Positions 29,925 to 39,069 of a stretch of DNA of 64,000 bases are shown piece by piece; position 1 is the stretch's first letter; every line of letters starts with the position of its first letter. The translations under genes and the position numbers were made by a program. Source of the DNA: Coleofasciculus sp. FACHB-T130 (lineage in GTDB: Bacteria > Cyanobacteriota > Cyanobacteriia > Cyanobacteriales > FACHB-T130); NCBI RefSeq assembly GCF_014695375.1, contig NZ_JACJOG010000038.1, positions 186,001-250,000 on the forward strand, read 5' to 3'. The notes beneath the pieces were generated by a model. That model was given only the letters and a program-made list of their open reading frames with translations, was not told the DNA's origin and made no database searches.

Positions 29925-30194
29925 TTAAGCTCTCTGGCGAGTTAACAAGCCCCACAGGAATAGCAGAACCATTGCACCTAGAACAGCAAAAGCAATACTC
30001 GGTACTGTCAACGCTCCGTAGGCTGCGCCTCCCGATGACCCCAGTAAAACTTGTCCTAAATAACCACCAACCAGGGCACCTAAAATACCTAATACCATTG
30101 TGGCGAGAATACCGCCGCCTTGATGACCGGGATAAATGGCTTTAGCAATCGCACCTGCAATCAGACCTAAAACAATCCAAGCAATAATTCCCAT
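29925..30194 (-). CDS. GlsB/YeaQ/YmgE family stress-response membrane protein
   Basis: 89-aa glycine-rich membrane protein with three hydrophobic stretches: WIVLGLIAGAIAKAI, ILATMVLGILGALVGGYLG and IAFAVLGAMVLLFLWGLL. The GLIAGAIAK and PG..GGG motifs are the signature of the transglycosylase-associated/YeaQ family, small inner-membrane proteins often induced by envelope or general stress. Length and topology are normal. It is monocistronic with its own terminator. Confidence 0.93.
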   Translation of the reverse strand: MGIIAWIVLGLIAGAIAKAIYPGHQGGGILATMVLGILGALVGGYLGQVLLGSSGGAAYGALTVPSIAFAVLGAMVLLFLWGLLTRQRA

Positions 30195-30892
30195 TTTTTT
30201 GCTCCGTTCTTATTAATGTTTTTTGTTGATGTTGTTATCTTTTTGTTGTTATTAGAATAACAAGCTGGCTTAATTGTCCACCTCTATCAGAGGGTATAAT
30301 CAAAAGGCATAGATAATGAAGCTATTGCTTAAGTTTGTTTATATATAAAGAAGTAGTATTTCCAGTTAATTAACCGGATTGCAATAAATTTTGGCTGACT
30401 GAGGGCGGTTGAAGCCAAAAACGGCAATCATGACTCAACTCGCCCAGTGGAGAGGGCGGTGCTAGCCTCAGCAAAGCGGAGAACAAAGCTTTATTTAGTC
30501 AGACGCGCGAACTTTTTACTCCCCTAACAGAAAGTAGGCAGGAGGGAGAAAAGTCGGAATCGCTCCGAGACAGGAATGGTTTCTGCCTAGATGAGCGTAG
30601 GTAAACGTAGGCGCGATCGCAACAAAATTCTCCTTTTAGTCTGAAGAGCATACCAGCCGCCTTGTAACCCCTAGCTCTTAACAAGCCGCCACGAAGAAAG
30701 CTAACCCTGACATTCTTAATAAGAAATAAGTTGCACCTTTTCGCCTATTTAGCTACTTAGATTGTTCAATCCCCCTGTGTTGTCCCGGTTTCCCCATCGG
30801 TTGGCAGAGGAACTCACACTTTAGGCAGAGGTAAACATATGTAACAAAATGTGAACTTAACTAAGTCTAAGTTTTTAGGGAAACCCTTAGCA
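30195..30892. other. Long spacer upstream of the fasciclin gene
   Basis: About 700 bases with no convincing gene; a 61-codon minus-strand frame at 30499-30684 is rejected. It contains the divergent promoters of the YeaQ-type and fasciclin genes. Several short inverted segments are visible, but none matches a small RNA I can name. Confidence 0.6.
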
Positions 30893-31720
30893 ATGACCAA
30901 TCAAAAACGCAACAGTTTGATTAAACAACTGGCTAGCCTGATGGGAGTTATCGGTGCTAGTACCCTTATGGGTCTGCCAGCTGGTGCCCAGGTGAATCCC
31001 AACCCTGAAATTCTTCAATCAGACGTTTTCAGCAAGCCGCCCTACAATCGCGATCGCAGCGCTCAGTCAACCCCAAGAACTGTACCATCCCCTACCGCTA
31101 TCCCTAGCCAAGGCGCTCAGCCGAAGCCGTCTTCTACCGACCGGATGATACAATCCCCCAGCAACAGCACTCAGCCCCCTGCTACAGAAGGGATGATGCA
31201 ATCCCCCAGCAACAGCACTCAGCCCCCTGCCACAGAAGGGATGATGCCAGCCCCCGGCGAAGGTCCTGACCCGGCTGCTACACAAGGGACGATGCCTTCA
31301 AGTAGCAACTTGGTTGCGCTTGCTGCCCAAAATGGTTCATTCAAAATTCTGACTGCTGCTTTGGAAGCCGCAGGTTTGACCGAAACCCTGGAACAACAAG
31401 GACCGTTCACGGTTTTTGCACCGACTGATGCAGCATTTGCAGCTTTACCCGAAGGCACTGTCGAAAAGTTACTGCAACCAGAAAATAAAGCGATGCTGGT
31501 TCAGATTTTGACCTACCACGTCATTCCCGGCAAAGTGAGTTCTTCCCAGTTGAAATCTGGAGAAGTGACGACAGTTGAAGGCAGCCCAGTCACCGTTAAG
31601 GTTGGAAACGATGGCGTGATGGTGGGCAACGCCAATGTCTCTCAGGCTAACATTGAAGCCACTAATGGCATCATTCATGTGATTGACAAGGTGATTATGC
31701 CACCGATGCCGACCAAGTAG
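30893..31720 (+). CDS. Secreted fasciclin (FAS1)-domain protein
   Basis: 275-aa exported protein. A signal peptide (LIKQLASLMGVIGASTLMGL, cleavage near AGAQV) is followed by a proline/serine/threonine-rich linker (about residues 30-135) with 16-residue repeats and one FAS1 domain (about 140-275), with FTVFAPTDAAFAALP, LVQILTYHVIPG and ATNGIIHVIDKVIMP. FAS1 domains mediate adhesion or matrix interactions at the cell surface. I prefer ATG 30893; an in-frame GTG at 30851 would add 14 residues. A strong terminator follows. The linker could span the peptidoglycan or surface layer. Confidence 0.93.
   Translation: MTNQKRNSLIKQLASLMGVIGASTLMGLPAGAQVNPNPEILQSDVFSKPPYNRDRSAQSTPRTVPSPTAIPSQGAQPKPSSTDRMIQSPSNSTQPPATEGMMQSPSNSTQPPATEGMMPAPGEGPDPAATQGTMPSSSNLVALAAQNGSFKILTAALEAAGLTETLEQQGPFTVFAPTDAAFAALPEGTVEKLLQPENKAMLVQILTYHVIPGKVSSSQLKSGEVTTVEGSPVTVKVGNDGVMVGNANVSQANIEATNGIIHVIDKVIMPPMPTK
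31145..31288 (+). repeat. 48-bp in-frame tandem repeat in the fasciclin gene
   Basis: Three units of 48 bp (16 codons) at 31145, 31193 and 31241. The first two are identical except for two bases and encode MIQSPSNSTQPPATEG-type units; the third is diverged. This is a variable-length linker candidate. Confidence 0.92.
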
Positions 31721-31766
31721 ATGTGAAACAGAGTCATCGTTTGTAACGCTAACGTTTCAAAAGAAT

Positions 31767-31804
31767 AAACACCGTTCCGAGAAAGCTTGGGGCGGTGTTT
31801 TTTA
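31767..31804 (+). terminator. Rho-independent terminator after the fasciclin gene
   Basis: AAACACCG and CGGTGTTT form a stem followed by TTTT, 46 bases after the stop. Confidence 0.85.
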
Positions 31805-31870
31805 TCTCTGGCTATGAATAATTTGGTACTGAGGAAATTCAGGATAAATTAGAATACAATCGACACAAAC

Positions 31871-32512
31871 ATGGAGCATTTTGCTTCATGGGCGCTGAGG
31901 AGTGGGGAAATGGAGCGTTTCAAGGATTTATTTCTGCAAGAAGGAGTCGCCTTAGAAGGTGACAGGAAAAAGGTAAAAAAAAGCCTTTTTTACTTTTTAT
32001 TTTTTGCGTTTTACTTTTTGCTTCCCGTAACCGATTCGGCTTCCGGTAAGATAGGGTTTGCTTTTTGTCAGCCAGCATCGGCTCAAGCAGCATACGGCAG
32101 CTATGTGGGTGTTGGTGCTACGGTGGGGATTAATGATAATGATTTTGGAGAAGGTCGCCAAATCGGTGGGGTGGTTGCTGTACGCTACAAACTCCTGCAA
32201 GCTCCCCTTTCCTTAAGGGCACAAGCGCTAATTGGGGCGAGTCCCGCGGTTGTGCCAACGATTTCCTATGATATCCCCCTCAACTGGCAAACAGATGTCT
32301 ATGTGGGTGCAGGCGTTGCTTTTGGCAGTGGGAATCGGACGCCTTCGCCGGTGGGGGATAAAACCAGTTTTGCGATCCAACCGGGGATTGATTACGTCGT
32401 TCCCAACAGCAATGCTGTTCTGTTTGGCAATGCGATTATTGCTTTTGATGCCTACCGCGATGGCGGCGGTACTGCTGTTTCAGTCCAGGGTGGTGTGGGT
32501 TTGAGATTTTAG
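31871..32512 (+). CDS. Putative outer-membrane beta-barrel protein
   Basis: 213-aa protein with an internal signal-like hydrophobic run (KKSLFYFLFFAFYFLL, about residues 37-53) and a likely cleavage near PASAQA. The mature ~140 residues are glycine-rich with alternating hydrophobic residues (YVGVGATVGIN, AQALIGAS, VYVGAGVAFGSG, VSVQGGVGLRF) and end in Phe, the C-terminal signature of outer-membrane barrels. ATG 31910 is an equally possible start and gives a shorter leader. No named family recognised. Being short, it would form a small 8-strand barrel. Confidence 0.65.
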   Translation: MEHFASWALRSGEMERFKDLFLQEGVALEGDRKKVKKSLFYFLFFAFYFLLPVTDSASGKIGFAFCQPASAQAAYGSYVGVGATVGINDNDFGEGRQIGGVVAVRYKLLQAPLSLRAQALIGASPAVVPTISYDIPLNWQTDVYVGAGVAFGSGNRTPSPVGDKTSFAIQPGIDYVVPNSNAVLFGNAIIAFDAYRDGGGTAVSVQGGVGLRF

Positions 32513-32563
32513 GGATTGCCTGTGACAAGACAGCGGAGTTGGAATCATTTGCGATCGCTCGCT

Positions 32564-33049
32564 TTAGATTTCTAGACGCCTGCGAATCTGCTGCACAATT
32601 ACGTCCAGCGGCTCGGAAACGTCCACCCAGAGGGCATTCTGTGGTTCCTCAAGGGTGTCAAACTGGCTTTGCAGGAGTGTTTTGGTCATAAAGTGACTTT
32701 GACGCTCCTCCAGCCGCTGCGCGATCGCCTCAAAACTCCCTTTGAGATAAACGAGGCGCATCTGTTGTGGATCTCGCCACAGCATCTGACGATAGGATTC
32801 TTTTAAGGCAGAACACGCTAGTACCCGATTCTTGCCTTCCTGTAGCCATTGGTCGATGGCGTGTTGCATTGCTTGCAGCCACGGCATTCGGTCGGCATCG
32901 GTCAGGGGAATGCCTCGGCTCATCTTTTCAATATTAGCGGTTGAGTGGAAGCAGTCGGCGTCGCTGAAGCCCCAGTTTAGTTCTTGTGCGAGTAGCTGGG
33001 CGACGGTAGATTTGCCGCTACCAGATACGCCCATGACGAGAATAATCAC
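32564..33049 (-). CDS. gntK: Gluconokinase
   Basis: 161-aa GntK-type kinase that phosphorylates gluconate to 6-phosphogluconate. The P-loop GVSGSGKSTVA lies at the N-terminus, followed by the family's substrate motif FSDADCFHSTANIEKMSRG and PLTDADRMPWLQAM, then ACSALKESYR and FMTKTLLQSQFDTLE. Length and motif order are normal. It is a single gene, convergent with the barrel protein. It would feed gluconate into the pentose phosphate pathway. Confidence 0.94.
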   Translation of the reverse strand: MIILVMGVSGSGKSTVAQLLAQELNWGFSDADCFHSTANIEKMSRGIPLTDADRMPWLQAMQHAIDQWLQEGKNRVLACSALKESYRQMLWRDPQQMRLVYLKGSFEAIAQRLEERQSHFMTKTLLQSQFDTLEEPQNALWVDVSEPLDVIVQQIRRRLEI

Positions 33050-33207
33050 TTTTTTATTACTAATCCGTTTCAGTTATTTTAAAATGCGATCGCTTCCATA
33101 ATCTTGTCGATTTTAAATAATTGAAATTAAGCGATCGCGCCCATTAAATCGCCACACCTACATAAAGATATACTATTAAATAGTTACACGACTACGGAAC
33201 GGTAATC

Positions 33208-33528
33208 ATGACCCAGAAAACCCACAGACGAGTACCGCGTGGCAGCCGAATTTTTCCCGATCGCCCCCCGCTTTCTCCAGAAGAGATAGCAAAACGCAAG
33301 GCTGAGGATGAAGCATTTGGTAAGCGATGTCGGGAAATTTTTAACCAAGTTTACCCGGAATTAGTCGCGGAGCATTACGACTGGTTCATACATATTGAGC
33401 CAGAAAGCGGAGACTATTTCATTGACCCCGATGAAGAAGTCAGTTTCCAAAAAGCCCAGCAGAAGCACCCTACAGCAGTGCTGATGGCAATGCGCCTGAA
33501 TGAAACCGGGACTTGCGGCAGAATATGA
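33208..33528 (+). CDS. Hypothetical protein coupled to a retropepsin-like protein
   Basis: 106-aa charged soluble protein of unknown function. An arginine/proline-rich start (RRVPRGSRIFPDRPPLSPEE) leads into an acidic core (HIEPESGDYFIDPDEE) and a helical end. No catalytic motif is seen. Its TGA stop overlaps the ATG of the next gene (ATGA), a typical translationally coupled pair, so it is probably the partner of the aspartic-protease-like protein. Similar two-gene modules are common in cyanobacteria, where a toxin-antitoxin-like role has been a natural guess; I cannot support that here. Confidence 0.7.
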   Translation: MTQKTHRRVPRGSRIFPDRPPLSPEEIAKRKAEDEAFGKRCREIFNQVYPELVAEHYDWFIHIEPESGDYFIDPDEEVSFQKAQQKHPTAVLMAMRLNETGTCGRI

Positions 33529-33893
33529 TCCAAGGCTATTTTGGCGAGAAGGGCGAGCTATTTTTTGAGATTGACTTAATCGCGGATGATGGTTCATTAG
33601 TTACAGTGAATGCGTTGCTAGACACCGGATTCACTGACTGGTTGGTAATGAATATCCAAGATGTAGAGAGTTTGGGATGGTCATTTGTCAAGAAAGAGCA
33701 AATGCAGACAGCAAGGGGAGAGGCAACGTTTAATCTTTATCGAGGAACTGTTGTTATGGAGGGTAAAGAGTTTACTATTCCCGTTTTAGGGGGTGAAGAA
33801 ATTACCGAGGTTTTACTGGGTTTACCCTGGCTAGAAAATCGGCGGTTAGTAGTAGATAGAAAAGCAGGTTTGCTGACGTTAGGAGAAGAGTAA
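33525..33893 (+). CDS. Retropepsin-like aspartic protease fold protein
   Basis: 122-aa clan AA aspartic protease-like protein. The motif ALLDTGFTDWLV contains the catalytic-type DTG triad, and the second family signature (hydrophobic-hydrophobic-Gly) is GLPWLENRRLVVD. Retropepsins act as dimers of ~100-130 residues, which fits. ATG 33525 overlaps the previous stop by 4 bases; an in-frame TTG at 33513 is less likely. Whether it cleaves proteins is not known, and its substrate could be its coupled partner. Confidence 0.82.
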   Translation: MIQGYFGEKGELFFEIDLIADDGSLVTVNALLDTGFTDWLVMNIQDVESLGWSFVKKEQMQTARGEATFNLYRGTVVMEGKEFTIPVLGGEEITEVLLGLPWLENRRLVVDRKAGLLTLGEE

Positions 33894-34104
33894 GGAGAAA
33901 GCGATCGCCTTCCAAGCGCTTCATAAAAAACAACGGCGATTTCTCTAATCTTCCATCATCATTTCCCACAACCACCCGACAATATTTTCAACTAAATTCG
34001 GCTGATAACAGAGAAGAATTGCAGTGACAACAAGCCATTTGCTAAAAGCAATACCGTTGCGATACGGCTAAATTTCGGGCTGTTTCCTTCTGTTGCCAAG
34101 AATA

Positions 34105-35721
34105 CTAGAACGCCGTGGCGATCGCAGTGCCGTAAGCTCTATGCACAACTGCCATCAAATACTGAGTCAAAGTATACGCATCAACTCCTAACTCAGTCCG
34201 CTCCTCGGCTGCCAAAATTCCGGCTTGAGCGTGCCACCAAGCCGCACTTTGCACCATCTCTGCGATGGGTAACTCTTGCTGAGATGCCGTTGCGACCAAT
34301 CCACCCATTAGCCCCGTTAGCACATCTCCACTACCGCCACGGGCTAAAGCGGGAGTGCTTTCGGGAACAATCCATACTGAGCCGCCAGGATGGCAGATCG
34401 CAGTCCTTGCCCCCTTCAGGAGTACCACTGCCCCACTCTGCTGGGATGCTTCCCGAACGGCACTTACCCGGTCTTTCGTGGCATCGGGTGCATCTGGAAA
34501 CAAACGCTTAAACTCACCTGTATGAGGGGTGAGAACAGTGGGTGCTTGTCGTTTAGAGAGAGTCGGTATCGGGTTTAATTGGGCGAGGATATTCAAGCCA
34601 TCAGCGTCTAAAACAATCGGCAAATCGCTTTCTAATACTTTTTCCACGACTGACGTGGCATCTTTTGTCAAACCGGGACCACAAGCGATCGCATTATAGG
34701 AACTCAAATCAATTTCTTCTGGCAAAGATGCGATCGCACCTGTCTCTGTCTCCGGACAACCGATAATCAGCGCTTCTGGCAACTGAGCCACCAGCAAAGG
34801 TTTCAGCGATTCTGGCACCGCAATTGAGAGCATCCCGACGCCACTGGCTCTCGCTCCCAGTCCCGTTAAAATCGCGCCTCCAGCATACTTGCGAGAACCG
34901 CAAATTAACAGCAGATGTCCTTGTTTATACTTGTGAGTCACGGCGGCGCGAGGAATCGGAAGATGCGCGATCGCAACTTCCGGTGTCACCCGCTGAATGT
35001 CGGGCGTCTCACCCAGTACCGCCGAGATATCCGCCACCGGGATACCAAAATCAATCAGTTCGGCTTTTCCAACAGATTCCAAGGCTCGATCTTGCAGAAA
35101 TGCTAATTTCCACAAGCCCAAGCAAAACGTGTAAGTTGCACGAACCGCCGTTCCCAGAACTTCCCCAGTATCGGTGTGCAAACCGGAAGGCAAATCGATA
35201 CTAATGACTGGCTTAGACCACTGATTAAGTTGATGAATCGCAGAAAATATCGGTTCTGCGATCGCTCTTTCCAACCCAAACCCAAACAAACCATCAATAA
35301 TGAGATCGCATTCTTGTAGCGGCTCAATCTCCTCAAAACAGGGAATGCCCAAACTCTCAGCATACTGGGCGTGTTGCGAAGTTAATTCTTTCAGCTTGGC
35401 AATTGGACGATAGATAACAACTTCATAACCCTGAAAATGCAACTCACGGGCGACCACCAACCCATCGCCCCCATTGTGACCTGGCCCTACCAAAACGCCT
35501 ACACGCAGTCCCTTCTTACCTCCCCCCGTCAATGGGGGGAATGAGGGGGGGAAACAAGGATAAAGCGCTTGAACTCGACTAGCAATCAGTCCCCCCACCT
35601 TTTCCATCAAAGCCGCCACCGGCATTCCAGCAGTAAAGATACGCCCTTCAATCTCGCGCATCTGCTGGGCAGTCACCACCATTTGCTGAATCTTTTCCTG
35701 CCTTTGTTGCATCTGTGCCAA
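34105..35721 (-). CDS. nnr: Bifunctional NAD(P)H-hydrate epimerase/dehydratase
   Basis: 538-aa fusion that repairs hydrated NADH and NADPH. The N-terminal YjeF_N epimerase domain (about residues 10-230) has GPGHNGGDGLVVARELHFQG and VISIDLPSGL. The C-terminal ribokinase-like ADP-dependent dehydratase (about 250-530) has GHLLLICGS, CGPGLTKD, VLTPHTGEFKRLF and the catalytic-site motif ARGGSGDVLTGL. Near residues 55-70 a proline/glycine-rich stretch (CFPPSFPPLTGGG) interrupts the epimerase domain, coded by a palindromic repeat in frame. It stands alone on its strand. The enzyme is cytoplasmic. Confidence 0.95.
   Translation of the reverse strand: MAQMQQRQEKIQQMVVTAQQMREIEGRIFTAGMPVAALMEKVGGLIASRVQALYPCFPPSFPPLTGGGKKGLRVGVLVGPGHNGGDGLVVARELHFQGYEVVIYRPIAKLKELTSQHAQYAESLGIPCFEEIEPLQECDLIIDGLFGFGLERAIAEPIFSAIHQLNQWSKPVISIDLPSGLHTDTGEVLGTAVRATYTFCLGLWKLAFLQDRALESVGKAELIDFGIPVADISAVLGETPDIQRVTPEVAIAHLPIPRAAVTHKYKQGHLLLICGSRKYAGGAILTGLGARASGVGMLSIAVPESLKPLLVAQLPEALIIGCPETETGAIASLPEEIDLSSYNAIACGPGLTKDATSVVEKVLESDLPIVLDADGLNILAQLNPIPTLSKRQAPTVLTPHTGEFKRLFPDAPDATKDRVSAVREASQQSGAVVLLKGARTAICHPGGSVWIVPESTPALARGGSGDVLTGLMGGLVATASQQELPIAEMVQSAAWWHAQAGILAAEERTELGVDAYTLTQYLMAVVHRAYGTAIATAF
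35522..35539. repeat. Palindromic repeat inserted in frame in nnr
   Basis: A CCCCCC-GTCAAT-GGGGGG hairpin, followed by another G7 run, lies inside the coding frame and is translated as part of the PPLTGGG segment. G/C-run palindromes of this kind are usually intergenic in cyanobacteria. Confidence 0.85.
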
Positions 35722-35809
35722 TTTCAGTGCTGATTCCTGTGAGTTCTAAGTTTTATCTTACTCAGCATGAGCATGGGCAAAGTCTCCCCGCCCCTACAGC
35801 AGGGGCACG

Positions 35810-36646
35810 CTATTGACCAAAATAAACCACCCGCGCATCCATACCATTAGAGCGAAGAAAGCGACTCCAGCGTTCTGCTTGTGACTGATTCTCAAAAGGG
35901 CCGACCGCAACGTGGGGTCCGCGTGGTACTTCTCTTTGAAACACCTCATCCTTGGGGAACCCCAGCCGGATCATGTGGGCAGCAATGTCAGGTAAATACT
36001 CCTGACTCCCTGGAATCACAACGAAATAGGTAACTTCCTCCACTTCATCCCTACGAGTGACTGGACGAGAATCGAAATTCTCTGCATCAGCATCAAAATT
36101 CTCCTCAGAATAAGCGCTAATTTTCGCCCGAATGCCCCATTCTTCCAAATCCCGAATCCGCTGCTGGGCTTTAACTTCATCAGCAAATACTCCCGCTTGG
36201 ATTACACCCCCGCCGTACCGCACAAAAGCTTCGGGTTCTATTTTTCGGACTTGGGCTAACAACAGAGGGCTATCCCCATTAATAAAAACCCCAAAGAGAC
36301 GAGAATTCCGACGCACCGGGGGAGAATTCTCATCTCTACTTCTGCTAGGTGTCCTTTTGCTAGGTGTAATTGGTGGTGGTGCCTGAAATTCAATCTCACG
36401 CCTGCCCGAAGGATTCGGTGAAATCGAGGGCAAAGTATCTTGAGGAAACGCTGGCGGAGTATTTGGTGATGTAGGTAAGCCAGGAAGCACATCAGGTGGT
36501 GTAGGGAGAGGTCTGGCTGCTGCTGGAATCGGGTGTGGAATGAGCAAATATCCACCCCAGAACAAGCACGAGGCAAGGGACAACAGCCAACAGGTTTTTC
36601 TTTCTCTGTTGCCATGAGTGAGTAAACGCTGCTGATTGCTCCTCAT
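35810..36646 (-). CDS. Exported SPOR-like protein
   Basis: 278-aa protein. A basic start and a hydrophobic segment (WLLSLASCLFWGGYLLI, about residues 20-36) anchor or export it. A proline-rich linker follows (about 45-110), then two repeats resembling SPOR domains: AFVRYGGGVIQAGVFADEVKAQQRIRD and VPRGPHVAVGPFENQSQAER. SPOR domains bind denuded peptidoglycan glycans at division or cell junction sites. Fold assignment rests on the xQxGxF-like pattern (IQAGVF, VAVGPF). It is convergent with nothing and diverges from mnmA. Confidence 0.8.
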   Translation of the reverse strand: MRSNQQRLLTHGNRERKTCWLLSLASCLFWGGYLLIPHPIPAAARPLPTPPDVLPGLPTSPNTPPAFPQDTLPSISPNPSGRREIEFQAPPPITPSKRTPSRSRDENSPPVRRNSRLFGVFINGDSPLLLAQVRKIEPEAFVRYGGGVIQAGVFADEVKAQQRIRDLEEWGIRAKISAYSEENFDADAENFDSRPVTRRDEVEEVTYFVVIPGSQEYLPDIAAHMIRLGFPKDEVFQREVPRGPHVAVGPFENQSQAERWSRFLRSNGMDARVVYFGQ

Positions 36647-36892
36647 TTAAAATCAGCTCTCCTCGGCGATCTTCCAGGAATTGTGCGGACAAAATTTGTA
36701 GTCAATCTAGCATAATTAGTCATCAGTCCTTCATCATTAGTGATTAAAACGTTGGAATATTGTCAGGTTGGAACGTTCTAACTTGATAACGCCTACAGAC
36801 AAAGGACTAATCACTCTAGACGAATGACGATTATCAAAGTGTTAGTCTAGAAAAGAAAAAACTGATAATTCAGTAATTCACTTTTTCGTTCT

Positions 36893-37948
36893 ATGAATAA
36901 AGTCGTCGTCGGCCTCTCCGGTGGAGTTGATAGTTCCGTCGCAGCTGCCACCCTCCATCATCAAGGATATGAAGTTGTTGGTCTTACCCTCTGGCTAATG
37001 AAGGGTAAAGGTCAATGCTGTTCTGAGGGAATGGTCGATGCGGCTTCTCTTTGCGAACAGTTGAGCATTCCCCATCACATTGTTGATAGCCGGGATGTTT
37101 TTCAGGAAAATATTGTCGATTACCTAGTTGCGGGATACGAATCGGGGATTACTCCGTTGCCTTGTTCTCAGTGTAATAAGGCGGTGAAATTTGGCCCGAT
37201 GCTGCGCTATGCCTCTGAAGAGTTGGGGATTGATAAAATTGCCACGGGTCATTATGCGCGGATCGGGTATGACGCAGAAACCGGACGTTATCAGCTGCGT
37301 CGGGCTGTAGATTTATCTAAGGATCAGTCGTACTTTTTGTACGATTTGAGCCAAGAAATGCTAGCGGGATCGATGTTTCCGTTGGGAGAACTACACAAGA
37401 CAGAAACTCGGCGTATCGCCGCAGAATTCGGCTTAAAAACCGCTGATAAGCCAGAAAGTATGGATTTGTGTTTGGTTGAATCCCACGGTTCCATGCAAAC
37501 GTTTCTAGACAAGTACATTTCTCAGCAAACGGGTGACATTGTTGACCAGTCCGGGAAGGTCTTAGGTCAGCATACGGGTATCCATCACTACACCATTGGA
37601 CAGCGGAAGGGAATTGGTGTTGCGGCGGCGGAACCGCTGTATGTGGTGGCGTTGGATGCGGTACGGAATCGAGTGATTGTAGGCGATCGCGCTAGCACTC
37701 ATAAGCCTGAATGCACCGCAGCGCGGTTAAACTGGGTTTCTATCCCAGAACCCACCAGTCCAATCCGTGCCGAAGTGCAAGTCCGCTATCGTTCAAAGGC
37801 AGTACCAGTCACCGTAATTCCCCTGGAAGATTCGCGAATCAAGCTTGTCTTCGATGAACCTCAGTTCGGGATTACCCCTGGACAAGCTGCGGTTTTGTAC
37901 GATGGAGACATTGTACTCGGCGGTGGCATCATCGACAGGTTTGAGTAA
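36893..37948 (+). CDS. mnmA: tRNA 2-thiouridine(34) synthase MnmA
   Basis: 351-aa tRNA-specific 2-thiouridylase, which thiolates U34 of Lys, Glu and Gln tRNAs. The PP-loop [12 protein letters not shown] lies at the start, the first catalytic Cys in [14 protein letters not shown], and the second in [12 protein letters not shown]. The tRNA-interacting segment [20 protein letters not shown] and the C-terminal beta-barrel [22 protein letters not shown] complete it. Its length is normal. It is monocistronic, with a terminator about 80 bases downstream. Confidence 0.97.
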   Translation: MNKVVVGLSGGVDSSVAAATLHHQGYEVVGLTLWLMKGKGQCCSEGMVDAASLCEQLSIPHHIVDSRDVFQENIVDYLVAGYESGITPLPCSQCNKAVKFGPMLRYASEELGIDKIATGHYARIGYDAETGRYQLRRAVDLSKDQSYFLYDLSQEMLAGSMFPLGELHKTETRRIAAEFGLKTADKPESMDLCLVESHGSMQTFLDKYISQQTGDIVDQSGKVLGQHTGIHHYTIGQRKGIGVAAAEPLYVVALDAVRNRVIVGDRASTHKPECTAARLNWVSIPEPTSPIRAEVQVRYRSKAVPVTVIPLEDSRIKLVFDEPQFGITPGQAAVLYDGDIVLGGGIIDRFE

Positions 37949-38360
37949 TTAGAAACTCAAAGGCTCGCCAAGATACGCAAAGGGAATTATACTTAGCGTC
38001 CTCCGCAAGAAATAGATAATTTATTTAGAGGCAAAGGTAAAGTCTTTTGCCTCTTTTTTATCCATATTTAATTAGCTACAGAGGTAATTTTGTGGGAAAA
38101 TCATGAATTTAATTTAGACTTTTTTCTGATTAAAACTGGATAAGTGAAGCCATTACAGATTCTAAAACTATTCAAACAGCACCAAAAAGTTATCCGAGGC
38201 ATCTCTTGCAGCCGCAGAATAGAAGCTAATTATATTATCCTATCCGTGCCGTAATGTTATACATTTCCTGCATCGACTCTTGAAAACGGTTGAATTCAAA
38301 TTTCTGTCCTGTTTCTAGGTAAAGCAAGATACTGTCTGGTACCTTTATATCCCTTCAAAA
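37949..38360. other. Spacer between mnmA and a hypothetical gene
   Basis: 412 bases without a gene. The first part carries the mnmA terminator (38027-38060). The rest is AT-rich and includes the probable promoter of the next gene, with no recognised RNA. Confidence 0.6.
38027..38060 (+). terminator. Rho-independent terminator of mnmA
   Basis: AGAGGCAAA and TTTGCCTCT form a 9-bp stem followed immediately by TTTTT. Confidence 0.87.
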
Positions 38361-38936
38361 ATGCTTATCTATGAGCTTTTGGAAAGAATAAAACCTAGAC
38401 CTGGTATGTACTTGGGAAAGAAGTCTATTACCTTATTAAAGGCATTTATTTCCGGGTACTATTTTGCTAGGCAAACAAATAATGTTGCTATTTTAGAAGA
38501 AATTCCTCCGTTTGGACAATTTCATGATTGGATTGCTAGATATTACAATTGGGAATCATCAACAGCAGGATGGAATAACATTATTTTGCAAGAAGTTGGA
38601 GACGAAGCCAAAGCTCTAGATGTTTTTTTTGAGCTACTCGAATTATTCAAACAACGATTGCCCATCTTAAAGCATCGTGTGTTTCTAAGTTCGCAACATA
38701 CATCTACCAGAGTCGTGCGTCGGTATCGCTATGTAAATGGGGAAAAAATAGAGCTATCTCCACCTCAAGAAATTAGAATTGTGCAATACATACCTGACTC
38801 TGGTTTCTATCTCTTTCAAATATCGCAGGAGTGGGGAGCTTCCGAAGAAGGTTACTTTGAAACAGAGGAGTTAGCGATGGAACAAGTCTATAAAGAGTTT
38901 CAAGTTACCTGGGATGAATGGGAAGCGATCGCATAA
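38361..38936 (+). CDS. Hypothetical protein with RPGMYLG motif
   Basis: 191-aa soluble protein. Its N-terminal segment RPGMYLGKKSITLLKAFISG resembles a motif I have seen in short uncharacterised bacterial proteins, some in toxin/immunity settings, but I cannot name the family. The middle is rich in aromatic and charged residues (WESSTAGWNNIILQEVGDEA), and the C-terminus is acidic (FETEELAMEQVYKEFQ). No signal or membrane segment. The gene is clearly more AT-rich than its neighbours mnmA and sat, suggesting separate acquisition. Confidence 0.65.
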   Translation: MLIYELLERIKPRPGMYLGKKSITLLKAFISGYYFARQTNNVAILEEIPPFGQFHDWIARYYNWESSTAGWNNIILQEVGDEAKALDVFFELLELFKQRLPILKHRVFLSSQHTSTRVVRRYRYVNGEKIELSPPQEIRIVQYIPDSGFYLFQISQEWGASEEGYFETEELAMEQVYKEFQVTWDEWEAIA

Positions 38937-39069
38937 TGAGCGCAAACACATTAGTTGAAAAATCGCTCCTCTTCAACCCCAAGAGAAGGGAACTGGGGGG
39001 TTAGGTTTTTCACCGTCCGGTTCTATATATTGGTACGATGTTTTTTGCAGCTAAAATTAACAATTCGAT

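Noticed and set aside
30499-30684. 61-codon open frame on the minus strand
   Set aside because: No ribosome-binding site, composition like spacer sequence, and no recognisable domain; it lies in the promoter region of the fasciclin gene.
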